Both the position numbers and the translations under genes were made by a program. From positions 107,818 through 171,817 of the forward strand of contig WGNQ01000016.1 in the NCBI GenBank assembly GCA_016124455.1: a stretch of DNA of 64,000 nt, given 5' to 3'. The notes under the pieces are model-generated. The model ran no database searches. It was not told the origin of the DNA and saw only the letters and a program-made list of their open reading frames with translations. How positions within the stretch are numbered: the stretch's first letter is position 1; each line of letters opens with the position of its first letter. This stretch comes from Sideroxydans sp. GTDB lineage: Bacteria; Pseudomonadota; Gammaproteobacteria; Burkholderiales; Gallionellaceae. Shown here piece by piece: positions 27,919-36,720 of this stretch.

Positions 27919-28581
27919 CTACCCCTCCTGCTGCAACAGGCCCAGACGCTGCCCGGCGCGCACCGCTTCCAGCCTGCTGTTCACGTGCAGCGACTGAAAC
28001 ACGGCAGCGACATGTATCTTGATTGTTCCTTCGGCCAGGTTCATTTCCCGTGCAATATCCTTGTTCGGCTTCCCCTCGGCCAGGTGCCGCAATACTTCCA
28101 TCTGGCGCACGGTCAGCCCGAATTCGTTGGAACGGCTGCTGCGCTTGTCCATGTGGCCGTGCTCCATCGCCGCCATGGTCTGCTGCAGCAACTGCGGCGG
28201 CAGGTAGACCCCGCCATCCAGCACCATGCGCAACGCACTGAGCATCACCTTGCCCGAACTCATCTTGGAAACGAAACCCATCGCGCCAAATTCCATTACC
28301 CGTTCGATGTCGTCACGCTGATCCGAGCCGGATACCACGACCAGCGGGATTTCAGGATGGCGCAGATGGAAAATGCGCACCGATGCCGCCCCGTCGCTGC
28401 CGGGCATATTCAGGTCCATCAGCGCCAGATCCACCCCGGGATGGCTCTCCACCTGCTGCAGCGCCTCCGGAAAACTGGAGGCATCCAGAATATCGACCTG
28501 CTTGTCCAATTGCTGCAGGACATAGCGCATGCCATCACGGAACAGCGCGTGATCATCTGCCAGCAGAATTGTCATTGCCAT
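27919..28581 (-). CDS. NarL/LuxR-family response regulator
   Basis: A 220-residue regulator. The receiver domain (about 1-120) has acidic residues in LLADDHALF, the phospho-acceptor Asp in LALMDLNMPG and the Lys of FVSKMSSG. The LuxR helix-turn-helix (about 150-210) includes LTVRQMEVLRHLAEG and NKDIAREMNLAEGTIKIHV. The ATG at 28581 has GGGAGG nine bases upstream. No histidine kinase is adjacent, so it is an orphan. AT-rich DNA just upstream may hold its promoter. Confidence 0.92.
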   Translation of the reverse strand: MAMTILLADDHALFRDGMRYVLQQLDKQVDILDASSFPEALQQVESHPGVDLALMDLNMPGSDGAASVRIFHLRHPEIPLVVVSGSDQRDDIERVMEFGAMGFVSKMSSGKVMLSALRMVLDGGVYLPPQLLQQTMAAMEHGHMDKRSSRSNEFGLTVRQMEVLRHLAEGKPNKDIAREMNLAEGTIKIHVAAVFQSLHVNSRLEAVRAGQRLGLLQQEG

Positions 28582-28719
28582 GGCGCAACTCCTCCCAACC
28601 ACCTTTTATAATAATAACCCATCCGCCCGGTTTTCCCCATGCACTGCCGGCCAGATCGGCAGATCCGCCCGCCCGGATAGCCGGCCTAATGCAGCGCCAT
28701 GGATGTGAAACGGGTTAGC

Positions 28720-29310
28720 CTAGTGCCCCGCGGCAATCAGCCGCCGGATATCCTGCACCAGCAAATCGACACGCTGGCCGTAGCGTGACATCCAGATCGG
28801 CTGGCCGCCGGTGCCGATCAGATAGGTTCCGTCGGAATGATCCAGCGTATAGCTGCCGTTCTTGTCGAAATGCTTCTGGTAATTCACGCCGAAGGATTTG
28901 GCCGCCTGCGCGGTAGCTTGGGCATCGCCGTACAGCCCGATAAAGGAGGGGTCGAAATACGGCACGAACTTGGCCAGCACCTGGGGGGTGTCGCGCTCCG
29001 GATCAAGCGTGACGAACAACACCTGCACCTTGTTCGCGTCCGGCCCCAGCATGCGCATCGCCTGCGCCAGGTCAGCCAGCGTCGTCGGGCACACCTCGGG
29101 ACAATGGGTATAACCGAAGAACAGCACCACCACCTTGTCGCTGAAATCCGCCAGGCTGCGTGCCTTGCCCGTGGCGTCAGTCAGCTGGAATCCGGCATGC
29201 GGATGCTGCCAGCCCACATCGATGGCGTGCAACGGCTTGGGCAACTGCCTGGAGCAGGCGGCCAGCAGGATCATGCACAACAACCAGAATAGCTTATGCA
29301 GGCGTTTCAT
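28720..29310 (-). CDS. SCO1/SenC family copper chaperone lipoprotein
   Basis: A 196-residue protein with a lipoprotein signal (LLCMILLAAC) and a thioredoxin fold. The copper site is visible as CPEVCP with the distal His in LDHSDGTYLIG. The family delivers copper to the CuA centre of cytochrome oxidase or reduces its cysteines. Its start overlaps the bioD stop by 17 bp, so it appears to share the biotin transcript, which is unexpected. No cytochrome oxidase gene is in the window. Confidence 0.92.
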   Translation of the reverse strand: MKRLHKLFWLLCMILLAACSRQLPKPLHAIDVGWQHPHAGFQLTDATGKARSLADFSDKVVVLFFGYTHCPEVCPTTLADLAQAMRMLGPDANKVQVLFVTLDPERDTPQVLAKFVPYFDPSFIGLYGDAQATAQAAKSFGVNYQKHFDKNGSYTLDHSDGTYLIGTGGQPIWMSRYGQRVDLLVQDIRRLIAAGH

Positions 29311-29983
29311 CGTTCCCTCTTTTCATCAGCAACCCGACATCCAGAAATTCAGCGGCCGCGCGCGCATCCGCCGCCGTCATGTGCGGCACCACGCCAAGCA
29401 GCGGCGCACCGATACGCGGCAACAGCGCATCGATATTTTCCTGCAGGACAGGCATATCGGGATCCACTACATTGGCCACCCAGCCCGCACATTCTAATCC
29501 GCATTCGGCAACTGCGCGCACCGTCAGCAAGGCATGGTTCAGGCAACCCAGGCGCATGCCCACCACCACAATCACCGGCAGATTGAGCCTTTGCGCAAGA
29601 TCCATGCTGTCCTGCTTTTCGTTCAGCGGCACCCGGAAACCGCCCGCCCCCTCGACCACCACTTCGTCCGCCTGGCCGGCCAGTTCACGATATGAAGTCA
29701 GGATACGCGACAGCTCTATGCGCACGCCGGCATAACGCGCGGCGATGTGCGGCGCGACAGCCCGTTCGAAACAATATGGATTGACCTGCCCGTAGGTGAG
29801 CGGCATCGAGCTCGCCGCACGCAGCGCCTGGGCATCCTCGTTATGGCCGTCCTCGTCACAACCCGCCGCGACCGGCTTGAACCCGGCCACCGCCTTGCCC
29901 TGCGCCGCAAAGGCGTGCAACAGCGCACAGCTGACCAGCGTCTTGCCGACACCGGTATCGGTTCCGGTCACGAAGAAACTCAT
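29294..29983 (-). CDS. bioD: ATP-dependent dethiobiotin synthetase
   Basis: A 229-residue enzyme closing the ureido ring of 7,8-diaminopelargonate with CO2 and ATP. The N-terminal FFVTGTDTGVGKTLVSCALL is the BioD P-loop, and EGAGGFRVPLNE is the second signature. The start overlaps the bioC stop by ATGA. It is part of the bioB-F-H-C-D order; bioA, which makes its substrate, is not in the window. Confidence 0.97.
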   Translation of the reverse strand: MSFFVTGTDTGVGKTLVSCALLHAFAAQGKAVAGFKPVAAGCDEDGHNEDAQALRAASSMPLTYGQVNPYCFERAVAPHIAARYAGVRIELSRILTSYRELAGQADEVVVEGAGGFRVPLNEKQDSMDLAQRLNLPVIVVVGMRLGCLNHALLTVRAVAECGLECAGWVANVVDPDMPVLQENIDALLPRIGAPLLGVVPHMTAADARAAAEFLDVGLLMKRGNDETPA

Positions 29984-30849
29984 AGCCTGAAGTCCGTCTG
30001 CACTATCGTTCTGCCATCCCGTGCCTGCTTGGGCTGCACCTTCCAGGCATGGCCATAGATCACCTCAAAAGTCGCAGGCAACCTGCCGTCCCGGCGCAAC
30101 GTTTCGTAATTCCGGAGGACGCGCGCCCATTTCGCCCGCCCCATCATGCCCTGGGCCCGCCCGGCCGTGGCATTGTGTGCACCGATGCTGCGCAGATCCT
30201 GCATCACTGCTTTCACGTCATCGTAGGTGAGCGTGATCGTTTCCATTTCCATCACCGGGTCGGCAAAACCTGCCGCCACCATCATGTCGCCGATATCGTG
30301 CATGTCGGCAAAACGGTTCAGGTGGCTGTAGCCGTCCACGCCGCTGAAAGCGGTACGCAACTCCTTCAGCGTGTCCGGGCCAAAAGTGGAAAACATCAGC
30401 AGGCCATCCACCTTGAGCACGCGCTGCAATTCGACAAAAGTCGCCGGCAGGTCGTTGCACCACTGCAAAGCAAGGTTGGACCACACCATTTCCAGGCTCT
30501 GCGCGGCCACCGGCAAGGCTTCGACATCGGCACAGACAAATCGCTGCCGGCCACCGGAAAACAGTTTCTGCCACCAGCTCGACGTACCGCGCGCGGCCTG
30601 CAACATGCCGATGGCGATATCGAGCGCCACGATCTCGGCCTGCGGATAACGCTCGCCCAGCTGGCGCGTACCCCATCCGGTACCGCTGCCCACATCCAGC
30701 AGGCGCAAGGGCTGCAGTCTGATGATATCCAGCTTCTCCAGCATGCGGCTACAGACCTCGCGCTGCAACACGGCGGCGGCATCATAGTTGGCGGCAGCGC
30801 GGCTGAATGCGCGACGGACTTCGCGCTTATCGATCTCGAACTCATCCAT
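29980..30849 (-). CDS. bioC: Malonyl-ACP O-methyltransferase
   Basis: A 289-residue class I SAM methyltransferase. The glycine-rich motif I is LLDVGSGTGWGTRQL, and VWSNLALQWCNDLP and MFSTFGPDTLKELR match BioC. It masks malonyl-ACP as a methyl ester so that pimelate is built by fatty-acid synthesis; BioH removes the methyl later. It starts with ATG at 30849 inside the bioH end (8-bp overlap). Confidence 0.95.
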   Translation of the reverse strand: MDEFEIDKREVRRAFSRAAANYDAAAVLQREVCSRMLEKLDIIRLQPLRLLDVGSGTGWGTRQLGERYPQAEIVALDIAIGMLQAARGTSSWWQKLFSGGRQRFVCADVEALPVAAQSLEMVWSNLALQWCNDLPATFVELQRVLKVDGLLMFSTFGPDTLKELRTAFSGVDGYSHLNRFADMHDIGDMMVAAGFADPVMEMETITLTYDDVKAVMQDLRSIGAHNATAGRAQGMMGRAKWARVLRNYETLRRDGRLPATFEVIYGHAWKVQPKQARDGRTIVQTDFRL

Positions 30850-31606
30850 TTAAGAAACTCGTCACATGCGAAACAAAAATCTTCCGGTGCGAAAGGAACG
30901 GTGCGTGCGCCGCCCCCTCGATTTCCACCCCCTGTGCATGCCGCAGCGTCTGCGCCAGGTAGTATGAGGCCTGCGGAGATGTCAGCTTATCGCGTTCGCC
31001 GGCAATGACCAAGGCGGGTGAGCTTATTTCCGGCAGCATGCTGCGCAAGTCGGCATCACGCAGAATATCCAGCCCGCCACGCAATGCATGCAAATCCGGC
31101 TCGCCGCGGCTGAACAGGCGTTCGCGCAAATTCGCCAGCAGTTCCCGCTCGCCGTCACTGCCGCGTACCTGCAACGCGAGAAACCGGCGCAGCGTTGCAC
31201 CGAAGTTTTGCTCGAGCTCCTCTGCAAATTGCTGCAAGGTTGCACGCGGCATGCCAAACGGCCAGCCATCATCCGCGGCAAAACGCGGCGTAGTTGCCAC
31301 CAGCACCAGGCGTCTTATTTGCTCCGGTTTGCGCACGGCCCAGTGCATGGCCAGCTGCCCGCCCAGCGACCAGCCGCAGACCGCAACCGGTTGCGTGAAC
31401 TGCGCGGCAAGCTGTTCGACCACGCTATCCAGGCTGAACGTATCAACCGGCGCGCTCGCGCCATGCCCCGGCAGGTCGACACTATGCACCCGGAAATCTT
31501 GCGCCAGTTGCGCGGCAGCCTCGTTCCACACGCCGCCATGCATACCCCAGCCATGGAGCAGAACCAGCGATTCGCCCTGCCCCGCCACCTCAACGTGCAA
31601 GCTCAT
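30842..31606 (-). CDS. bioH: Pimeloyl-ACP methyl ester esterase
   Basis: A 254-residue alpha/beta hydrolase. The oxyanion region is LLHGWGMHGGVW, the nucleophile elbow CGWSLGGQLAMHWA, and the catalytic Asp and His are in AGERDKL and GAAHAPFLSH. It cleaves the methyl ester to free pimeloyl-ACP. The ATG at 31606 matches the BioH N-terminus; longer in-frame codons lie within bioF. It overlaps both neighbours, indicating tight coupling. Confidence 0.95.
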   Translation of the reverse strand: MSLHVEVAGQGESLVLLHGWGMHGGVWNEAAAQLAQDFRVHSVDLPGHGASAPVDTFSLDSVVEQLAAQFTQPVAVCGWSLGGQLAMHWAVRKPEQIRRLVLVATTPRFAADDGWPFGMPRATLQQFAEELEQNFGATLRRFLALQVRGSDGERELLANLRERLFSRGEPDLHALRGGLDILRDADLRSMLPEISSPALVIAGERDKLTSPQASYYLAQTLRHAQGVEIEGAAHAPFLSHRKIFVSHVTSFLNG

Positions 31607-32744
31607 GCAATGCCTCCAGCAATCGTTCGACATCGCCTTCCGTATGCGCGGCGGACAGAGTGATGCGCAACCGTGCGGTACCCTGCGGCACGGTAGGCGG
31701 GCGCACGGCGGCAACCCACAGTCCGCGCTCACGCAACCCCTCGCTCAATGCCAGCACCTGCCGGTTATCGCCGATCAGCAGCGGCTGGATCGCCGTGTCC
31801 GAGGGCATCAACGACCAGGACAGTCCCGCCATACCCTCCCGCAACTGTGCGATAAGCTGGTACAGATGGGCACGCTGGCTGTCACCTTGCGCTATCAATT
31901 GCAGGCTCTGCATCAACGCCACCGACAACGCGGGTGGCGTGGCAGTGGTGTAAACATAGCTGCGCGCGTGGTTGAGCAGCGTGTCGACAACCACTTGCTC
32001 TGCCGCGACAAAGGCACCGAACACGCCTGCCGCCTTGCCCAGCGTCGCCATATAAATAATGCGCGGCGAAGCGAGGCCGAAATGCGATAACGTGCCGTGC
32101 CCCCGCTCTCCCAGCACGCCGAAGCCGTGTGCATCGTCGACCAGCAGCCAGGCATCATACTGTTCGCACAACGCAAGCAATGCCGGCAATGCAGCGATAT
32201 CGCCATCCATGCTGAAGACCGCATCGCTGATGATGAGTTTGCGTCCGCCGCCGTGTTCTGCCAGCAACTGCGCAAGCTGCACCAGGTCGCCGTGACGATA
32301 GCGCCGCACCGTGGCGCGCGACAGCAGCATCGCATCGTTGAGCGATGCATGATTGAGCTTATCGGCAAATACCGTGTCGCCCTTTCCCGTCAGCGCCTGC
32401 ACCACCCCGAGATTGGCCATATAGCCGGTAGAAAACAGCAGCGCGGCCGGCTTGCCGGCAAAGGCAGCAAGCTGCTGCTCGAGTGCATGGTGCGGACCGC
32501 TATGGCCGCCCAGCAGATGCGCCGCACCCGCACCTGCACCCCATTGTGCAGCGCCCTGCTGCAAGGCGGCAATCAGTTGCGGATGATTGGCAAGGCCAAG
32601 GTAATCGTTGCTGCAAAAGGACAGGTATGGTTTCGCGTCGACGACGATGTGCGGCGACTGCGGGCTATGCAAGGTGCGGCGACTGCGCAGCAGGCCTTGC
32701 GCAGCACGGGTGTCCAGCTCGGTTTGTAATCGGGTAAAAGGCAG
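31590..32744 (-). CDS. bioF: 8-amino-7-oxononanoate synthase with unusual start
   Basis: A PLP enzyme joining pimeloyl-ACP and alanine. FCSNDYLGLA, the GGHSGPH segment, DDAHGFGVLG and the PLP lysine region (MATLGKAAGVFG) identify BioF. The first standard start in frame is TTG at 32672, which would give 360 residues and lose the N-terminal helix. Coding similarity clearly continues upstream (ELDTRAAQGLLRSRR), but no ATG, GTG or TTG exists in that frame before an upstream stop. A CTG at 32744 would give 384 residues, the usual family length, and is used here provisionally. An 11-codon ORF ends just before it. Confidence 0.88.
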   Translation of the reverse strand: MPFTRLQTELDTRAAQGLLRSRRTLHSPQSPHIVVDAKPYLSFCSNDYLGLANHPQLIAALQQGAAQWGAGAGAAHLLGGHSGPHHALEQQLAAFAGKPAALLFSTGYMANLGVVQALTGKGDTVFADKLNHASLNDAMLLSRATVRRYRHGDLVQLAQLLAEHGGGRKLIISDAVFSMDGDIAALPALLALCEQYDAWLLVDDAHGFGVLGERGHGTLSHFGLASPRIIYMATLGKAAGVFGAFVAAEQVVVDTLLNHARSYVYTTATPPALSVALMQSLQLIAQGDSQRAHLYQLIAQLREGMAGLSWSLMPSDTAIQPLLIGDNRQVLALSEGLRERGLWVAAVRPPTVPQGTARLRITLSAAHTEGDVERLLEALHELAR

Positions 32745-32861
32745 GGTTACATCACAGAAACACGGCAGGACAGAGACAACATTTTCTGTTGCAGCATGCC
32801 CCAGCCTTCAGGTCGGGGCGTAGCCGGAATACTCTGCAAGCCTGTCTCTGTACCTTTCCAG

Positions 32862-33860
32862 TTAATGGTTCTGTTCCGCAAATGGGTACATGCCCAGCTT
32901 GTCCAGCAGCGCGCGGTCGCGCTCCACTTCCGGGTTGCCGGTGGTCAGCAGCTGGTCACCGTAAAAAATGGAATTGGCCCCGGCCAGGAAACACAGTGCC
33001 TGCACCGCCTCGCTCATCTGCTGCCGACCGGCAGAGAGTCGCACGCGCGCCTTGGGCATGGTGATGCGTGCCACCGCAATGGTGCGCACAAAATCCAGCG
33101 GGTCCAGTTCCTGCGCATTCTCCAGCGGCGTGCCCTCGACCCTGACCAGGTTGTTGATCGGCACGCTTTCGGGATATGGCTCCATGTTGGCCAGTTGCGC
33201 GACCAGTCCTGCACGCTGGGTCACGCTCTCTCCCATGCCGACTATGCCGCCGCTGCACACGTGCATTCCGGCTTTGCGCACGCGCTCCAGCGTATCGAGT
33301 CGATCCTGGTAGTCGCGGGTGGTAATAATCTCGCCGTAAAATTCAGGCGCGGTATCGAGATTGTGGTTGTAGTAATCCAGTCCGGCCTGTTTCAGCTGCG
33401 CGACATGCTCCTCGCGCAGCATACCGAGCGTGGCGCAGGTTTCCAGTCCCATTGCACGCACCGCCTTGACCATCTCCACCACGCTCTGCATATCCTCATC
33501 GCTTGGCTCGCGCCACGCCGCCCCCATACAGAAGCGATCCGCGCCGGCCTGTTGCGCGGCACGGGCGGCCTGCACAACAGCATCCACGTCAAGCATCTTG
33601 CTGTTTTCCACACCGGCGTTATGAAACGCCGATTGCGGGCAGTAACCGCAATCTTCGGAGCAGCCGCCGGTCTTGATCGACAGCAGCGTGGACAGCTGCA
33701 CCACATTCGGATCGAAATGTTCGCGATGAACCTGTTGCGCCCGGAACATCAGGTCGGCAAACGGCAGCTTGAACAATGCCTCGACGTCGGCAACGCTCCA
33801 GCGTTGGGCGGCGTTGGCGGACGGCGAAGGACGGAATAGTTGCACGGTCTGGGTTTGCAT
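32862..33860 (-). CDS. bioB: Biotin synthase
   Basis: A 332-residue radical SAM enzyme inserting sulfur into dethiobiotin. The SAM cluster motif is [11 protein letters not shown], and [12 protein letters not shown] and the sacrificial 2Fe-2S ligands (including Arg in RLSAGR) are present. It heads the biotin operon and is divergent from comF. About 120 bp separate its stop from the provisional bioF start. Confidence 0.97.
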   Translation of the reverse strand: MQTQTVQLFRPSPSANAAQRWSVADVEALFKLPFADLMFRAQQVHREHFDPNVVQLSTLLSIKTGGCSEDCGYCPQSAFHNAGVENSKMLDVDAVVQAARAAQQAGADRFCMGAAWREPSDEDMQSVVEMVKAVRAMGLETCATLGMLREEHVAQLKQAGLDYYNHNLDTAPEFYGEIITTRDYQDRLDTLERVRKAGMHVCSGGIVGMGESVTQRAGLVAQLANMEPYPESVPINNLVRVEGTPLENAQELDPLDFVRTIAVARITMPKARVRLSAGRQQMSEAVQALCFLAGANSIFYGDQLLTTGNPEVERDRALLDKLGMYPFAEQNH

Positions 33861-33952
33861 AACGGGACAATCGGATTAAATTAGGGTCTGCCAAACCCGC
33901 GCGGCGCGGCCGGCGGAATGGCAGGCAGCATCATCGGCGAAAGGGCACTATC

Positions 33953-34669
33953 TTGTCAATTTTGAGCCGTAAAATTTTAAACATCAGCGCAAAACTGGAG
34001 CAACTCCTGCCCGCCCAGCCCTGCCTGCTGTGCGGCGCATACAGCCGGCACCGCGGCTGGTGCGCCGCCTGCGATGCCGGCCTGCCCTACCTGGACAGCG
34101 CACATTGCCCGGTGTGCGCCTTGCCCACGCCGAACGGTGCCATCTGCGGGCGCTGCCTGCAACATCCGCCGCGCTTCAGTCATACCGTCGCCGCTTTTAC
34201 CTATGCCTTCCCGCTCGACAAACTGGTGCATGCCCTGAAATACGGCGAACAGCTGGCGCTGGCCGAAAGTCTCGCGGAGCGCCTGGTACAGCGCATCGAG
34301 CAGCGCCCGGAATGCATCCTGCCCATGCCGCTGCATCCGGCCCGGCTGCGCGAACGCGGCTTCAACCAGTCGCAGGAACTCGCGCGCCGCATTGCCCGCA
34401 AGCTGGATGTCCCGTTGCTGGCTGATAGCGTACACCGCATCCGCGACACCACGCCGCAATCCGCCCTGCCGTGGAAGCAGCGCAAACGCAATATGCGCAA
34501 TGCCTTCTCCTGCAGCGAGAATCTCGACGGCCTGCATATCGGGATCGTGGATGACGTCATGACCAGCGGCGCGACACTGGATGAACTGGCGCGCATCCTG
34601 CGCCGCGCCGGCGCCCGCGAAGTCAGCGCCTGGGTCGTGGCGCGCACCTTGCCCCACACCTCCCGCTGA
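33953..34669 (+). CDS. comF: ComF family phosphoribosyltransferase-like protein
   Basis: A 238-residue protein. The N-terminus has two zinc-binding pairs (CLLCG, CAAC; CPVCA, CGRC), followed by FPLDKLVHALKYG and PLHPARLRERGFNQS. The PRPP-binding loop is GIVDDVMTSGATLDE. ComF proteins help take up single-stranded DNA in natural transformation. The start is TTG with AAGGG eight bases upstream; a second TTG nine bases later is possible. The stop abuts the convergent mshN stop with no gap. Confidence 0.9.
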   Translation: MSILSRKILNISAKLEQLLPAQPCLLCGAYSRHRGWCAACDAGLPYLDSAHCPVCALPTPNGAICGRCLQHPPRFSHTVAAFTYAFPLDKLVHALKYGEQLALAESLAERLVQRIEQRPECILPMPLHPARLRERGFNQSQELARRIARKLDVPLLADSVHRIRDTTPQSALPWKQRKRNMRNAFSCSENLDGLHIGIVDDVMTSGATLDELARILRRAGAREVSAWVVARTLPHTSR

Positions 34670-35764
34670 CTACTTTGCCGGTGACGGCGCAAGTGCCTTG
34701 AGCTGCTTCTCGACAAAAGCCTGCAACTCGGGTTTCAGCTGGTGCAGGTCCGCCGCATGCTGGAATGCATCGCGCGCATCTTCGTCGAAATCCACGGCCT
34801 GCAGGGAAATACCCAGCCCCATCCACCAGATGGCGGACTTGGGCGACAGGTGCAGTGCAATCTGGTAATGCGTGATCGCCTCCTTGTGGCGATTCAGGCG
34901 CTGCAGCACCGCCGCCACAAACGCATGGTAATCAGCCTGCTGGTCGGCAAACGGCAGGGTTTTTTCCAGCGTCGCCAGCGCCTGCGGCATCGCTCCGCGC
35001 TCGACCTGCAGCCGTGCCAGCAGCATGGCCAGGCTCGACTGTTTCGGGTCGTGCCGCAGGCCATCCTGCAAGATGCGCTCGGCCTCGGCATTGCGCTTGC
35101 TCTCCAGCAGCAACCCGACCAGTGTCTGGCGCGCCACGGCCTGGCCCGGGTTCAGTTGCAGCGTCGTTTCAAGATGCGGCAGCGCCTCACTCTTGCGTCC
35201 TTGCTGGATCAATGCCAGCGCCTGGCCGAACTCGTCCTCCGCCTGCTGCTCCGGACTGATGTGCTTGACTACCTTCCCGCCGTATTCATCCTGTGTTGTA
35301 GCGGCAGCCGGCAGCTTCCCGGGCTTTTCTGCAGGCTGTGGCTGCCGGACATGCCGTTCGACAGGCATCTGCTGTTCGCGATTGATGGATGGGGCACTGA
35401 CCGGCAACGGAATGGATGAGAGTTCGAAACTGAGACGCGAGGCCGGCGCCGCATATTCAGCTTCAGGCAGGACTGCTTCCGGCGCCGCCGCTGCCAGCAC
35501 CGCCACGGGATGCGGCTGGGATACCGGCTGAGGGATCGTCCTAGGCAACGTGACGGCTTGCTGGACGAGGGCCTTCGAGGGGACTGGAAGCTGGTACAAG
35601 GCTTTCCACAGCGCACCCGCCAGCACCATGACCAGCGCCACTGCAGTGACCCGCACCAGCAGCCGCTGCAGGCCGGCCGACCGGGGCACAGCACGCACCA
35701 CATCGGCCCCCGCGTCCGATCCACGCCGCTCGAGATCATTCAGCATCTGGTTGATCAGGCTCAT
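34670..35764 (-). CDS. mshN: MSHA biogenesis TPR protein MshN
   Basis: A 364-residue protein. A short cytoplasmic N-terminus (MSLINQMLNDLERRG, typical of MshN) and one transmembrane helix (about 40-62) lead to a Pro/Ala-rich linker and four to five tetratricopeptide repeats (about 175-355). MshN is thought to assist secretin assembly and pilus stability. The ATG at 35764 overlaps the mshM stop by ATGA. It is the last gene of the mshI-N module. Confidence 0.88.
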   Translation of the reverse strand: MSLINQMLNDLERRGSDAGADVVRAVPRSAGLQRLLVRVTAVALVMVLAGALWKALYQLPVPSKALVQQAVTLPRTIPQPVSQPHPVAVLAAAAPEAVLPEAEYAAPASRLSFELSSIPLPVSAPSINREQQMPVERHVRQPQPAEKPGKLPAAATTQDEYGGKVVKHISPEQQAEDEFGQALALIQQGRKSEALPHLETTLQLNPGQAVARQTLVGLLLESKRNAEAERILQDGLRHDPKQSSLAMLLARLQVERGAMPQALATLEKTLPFADQQADYHAFVAAVLQRLNRHKEAITHYQIALHLSPKSAIWWMGLGISLQAVDFDEDARDAFQHAADLHQLKPELQAFVEKQLKALAPSPAK

Positions 35765-36717
35765 TGCAGCAGCATCCAGCCTATGGCAGCCAGGGCTGCA
35801 GCGAGGACAGCGATGCCCCAGCCCCACGCCGCCCAATCGCGTCGGGCTTCCGGCGTATCGGCCGCCGCCCCGCGCACGTGACGCGCCAGCACTTGCTGCC
35901 GCCCTTCACCATAGGCCAGCAACATCGCCTTGTGCGCAATGATGTTGACCAGCCGCGGCGTACCATGGGTGACGCGTTGCAGCGCAGCCACCGCGCCGCG
36001 ACGAAACAGGGTTTCACCGCGATACCCGGCCACACTGAGCCGGTGGCGCAGGTAGCGATCCAGTTCGTTCTTGCGCAGCCCCCGCAACGCGTACTGGAAA
36101 CTGATGCGCTGGCGCAATTGGCGCACCGAATTCTGCTTGAGCCTCTCATCCAGCTCCGGCTGGCCAAACAGCACCACCTGCATCAGTTTGCGTTTTTCCG
36201 TTTCCAGATTGGAAAGCAGGCGCAATACCTCCAGGCTTTCCAGGGGCATGGCTTGCGCCTCGTCCAGGCATAGCAGTACGCGCTTGCCTTCCCGCGCAAA
36301 ATTCAGCAATGCCAGCGTGAGCCCCTTGAGCAATTGATGCTGATCGACATCCGGATCGAGCCTGACGCGAAGCTCATCCGCCAGCGCCAGCAGCAGACTA
36401 CGCGGCTCCAGGTAGGGATTGGGAATATAGGCGGTAACAAACTTGGCCGTACCGCGCCCGGCTGCGGTTGCGTCCTGGGTGCCGATGGCATTGGTCGCCG
36501 CACCTTCGCCATGGTTAAGTGTGGCGATGAATTTGCGGCACAGCAACGTCTTGCCGTTGCCTACCTCGCCCACGATTTTGATAAAGCCTTCGCCGTTGCG
36601 CGCCGCCACCAGCAGGGTATTGAGCGCCTCCTGGTAACTGGAGCAGGCGAAGAAAAAACTGGTGTCCGGCGTTAACCCGAAAGGAAGTTCACGTAACCCG
36701 AAGTGTTCTAGATACAT
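35761..36717 (-). CDS. mshM: MSHA biogenesis ATPase MshM (ExeA/GspA-like)
   Basis: A 318-residue protein. It opens MYLEHFGLRELPFGLTPD, the start shared with ExeA/GspA ATPases. Walker A is GEVGNGKT and Walker B VLLCLDEAQAM. A single C-terminal hydrophobic helix ends the protein and may anchor it. ExeA relatives place the secretin with MshN-like partners. It lies 3 bp after mshL and overlaps mshN. Confidence 0.9.
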   Translation of the reverse strand: MYLEHFGLRELPFGLTPDTSFFFACSSYQEALNTLLVAARNGEGFIKIVGEVGNGKTLLCRKFIATLNHGEGAATNAIGTQDATAAGRGTAKFVTAYIPNPYLEPRSLLLALADELRVRLDPDVDQHQLLKGLTLALLNFAREGKRVLLCLDEAQAMPLESLEVLRLLSNLETEKRKLMQVVLFGQPELDERLKQNSVRQLRQRISFQYALRGLRKNELDRYLRHRLSVAGYRGETLFRRGAVAALQRVTHGTPRLVNIIAHKAMLLAYGEGRQQVLARHVRGAAADTPEARRDWAAWGWGIAVLAAALAAIGWMLLQ

Positions 36718-36720
36718 GCC

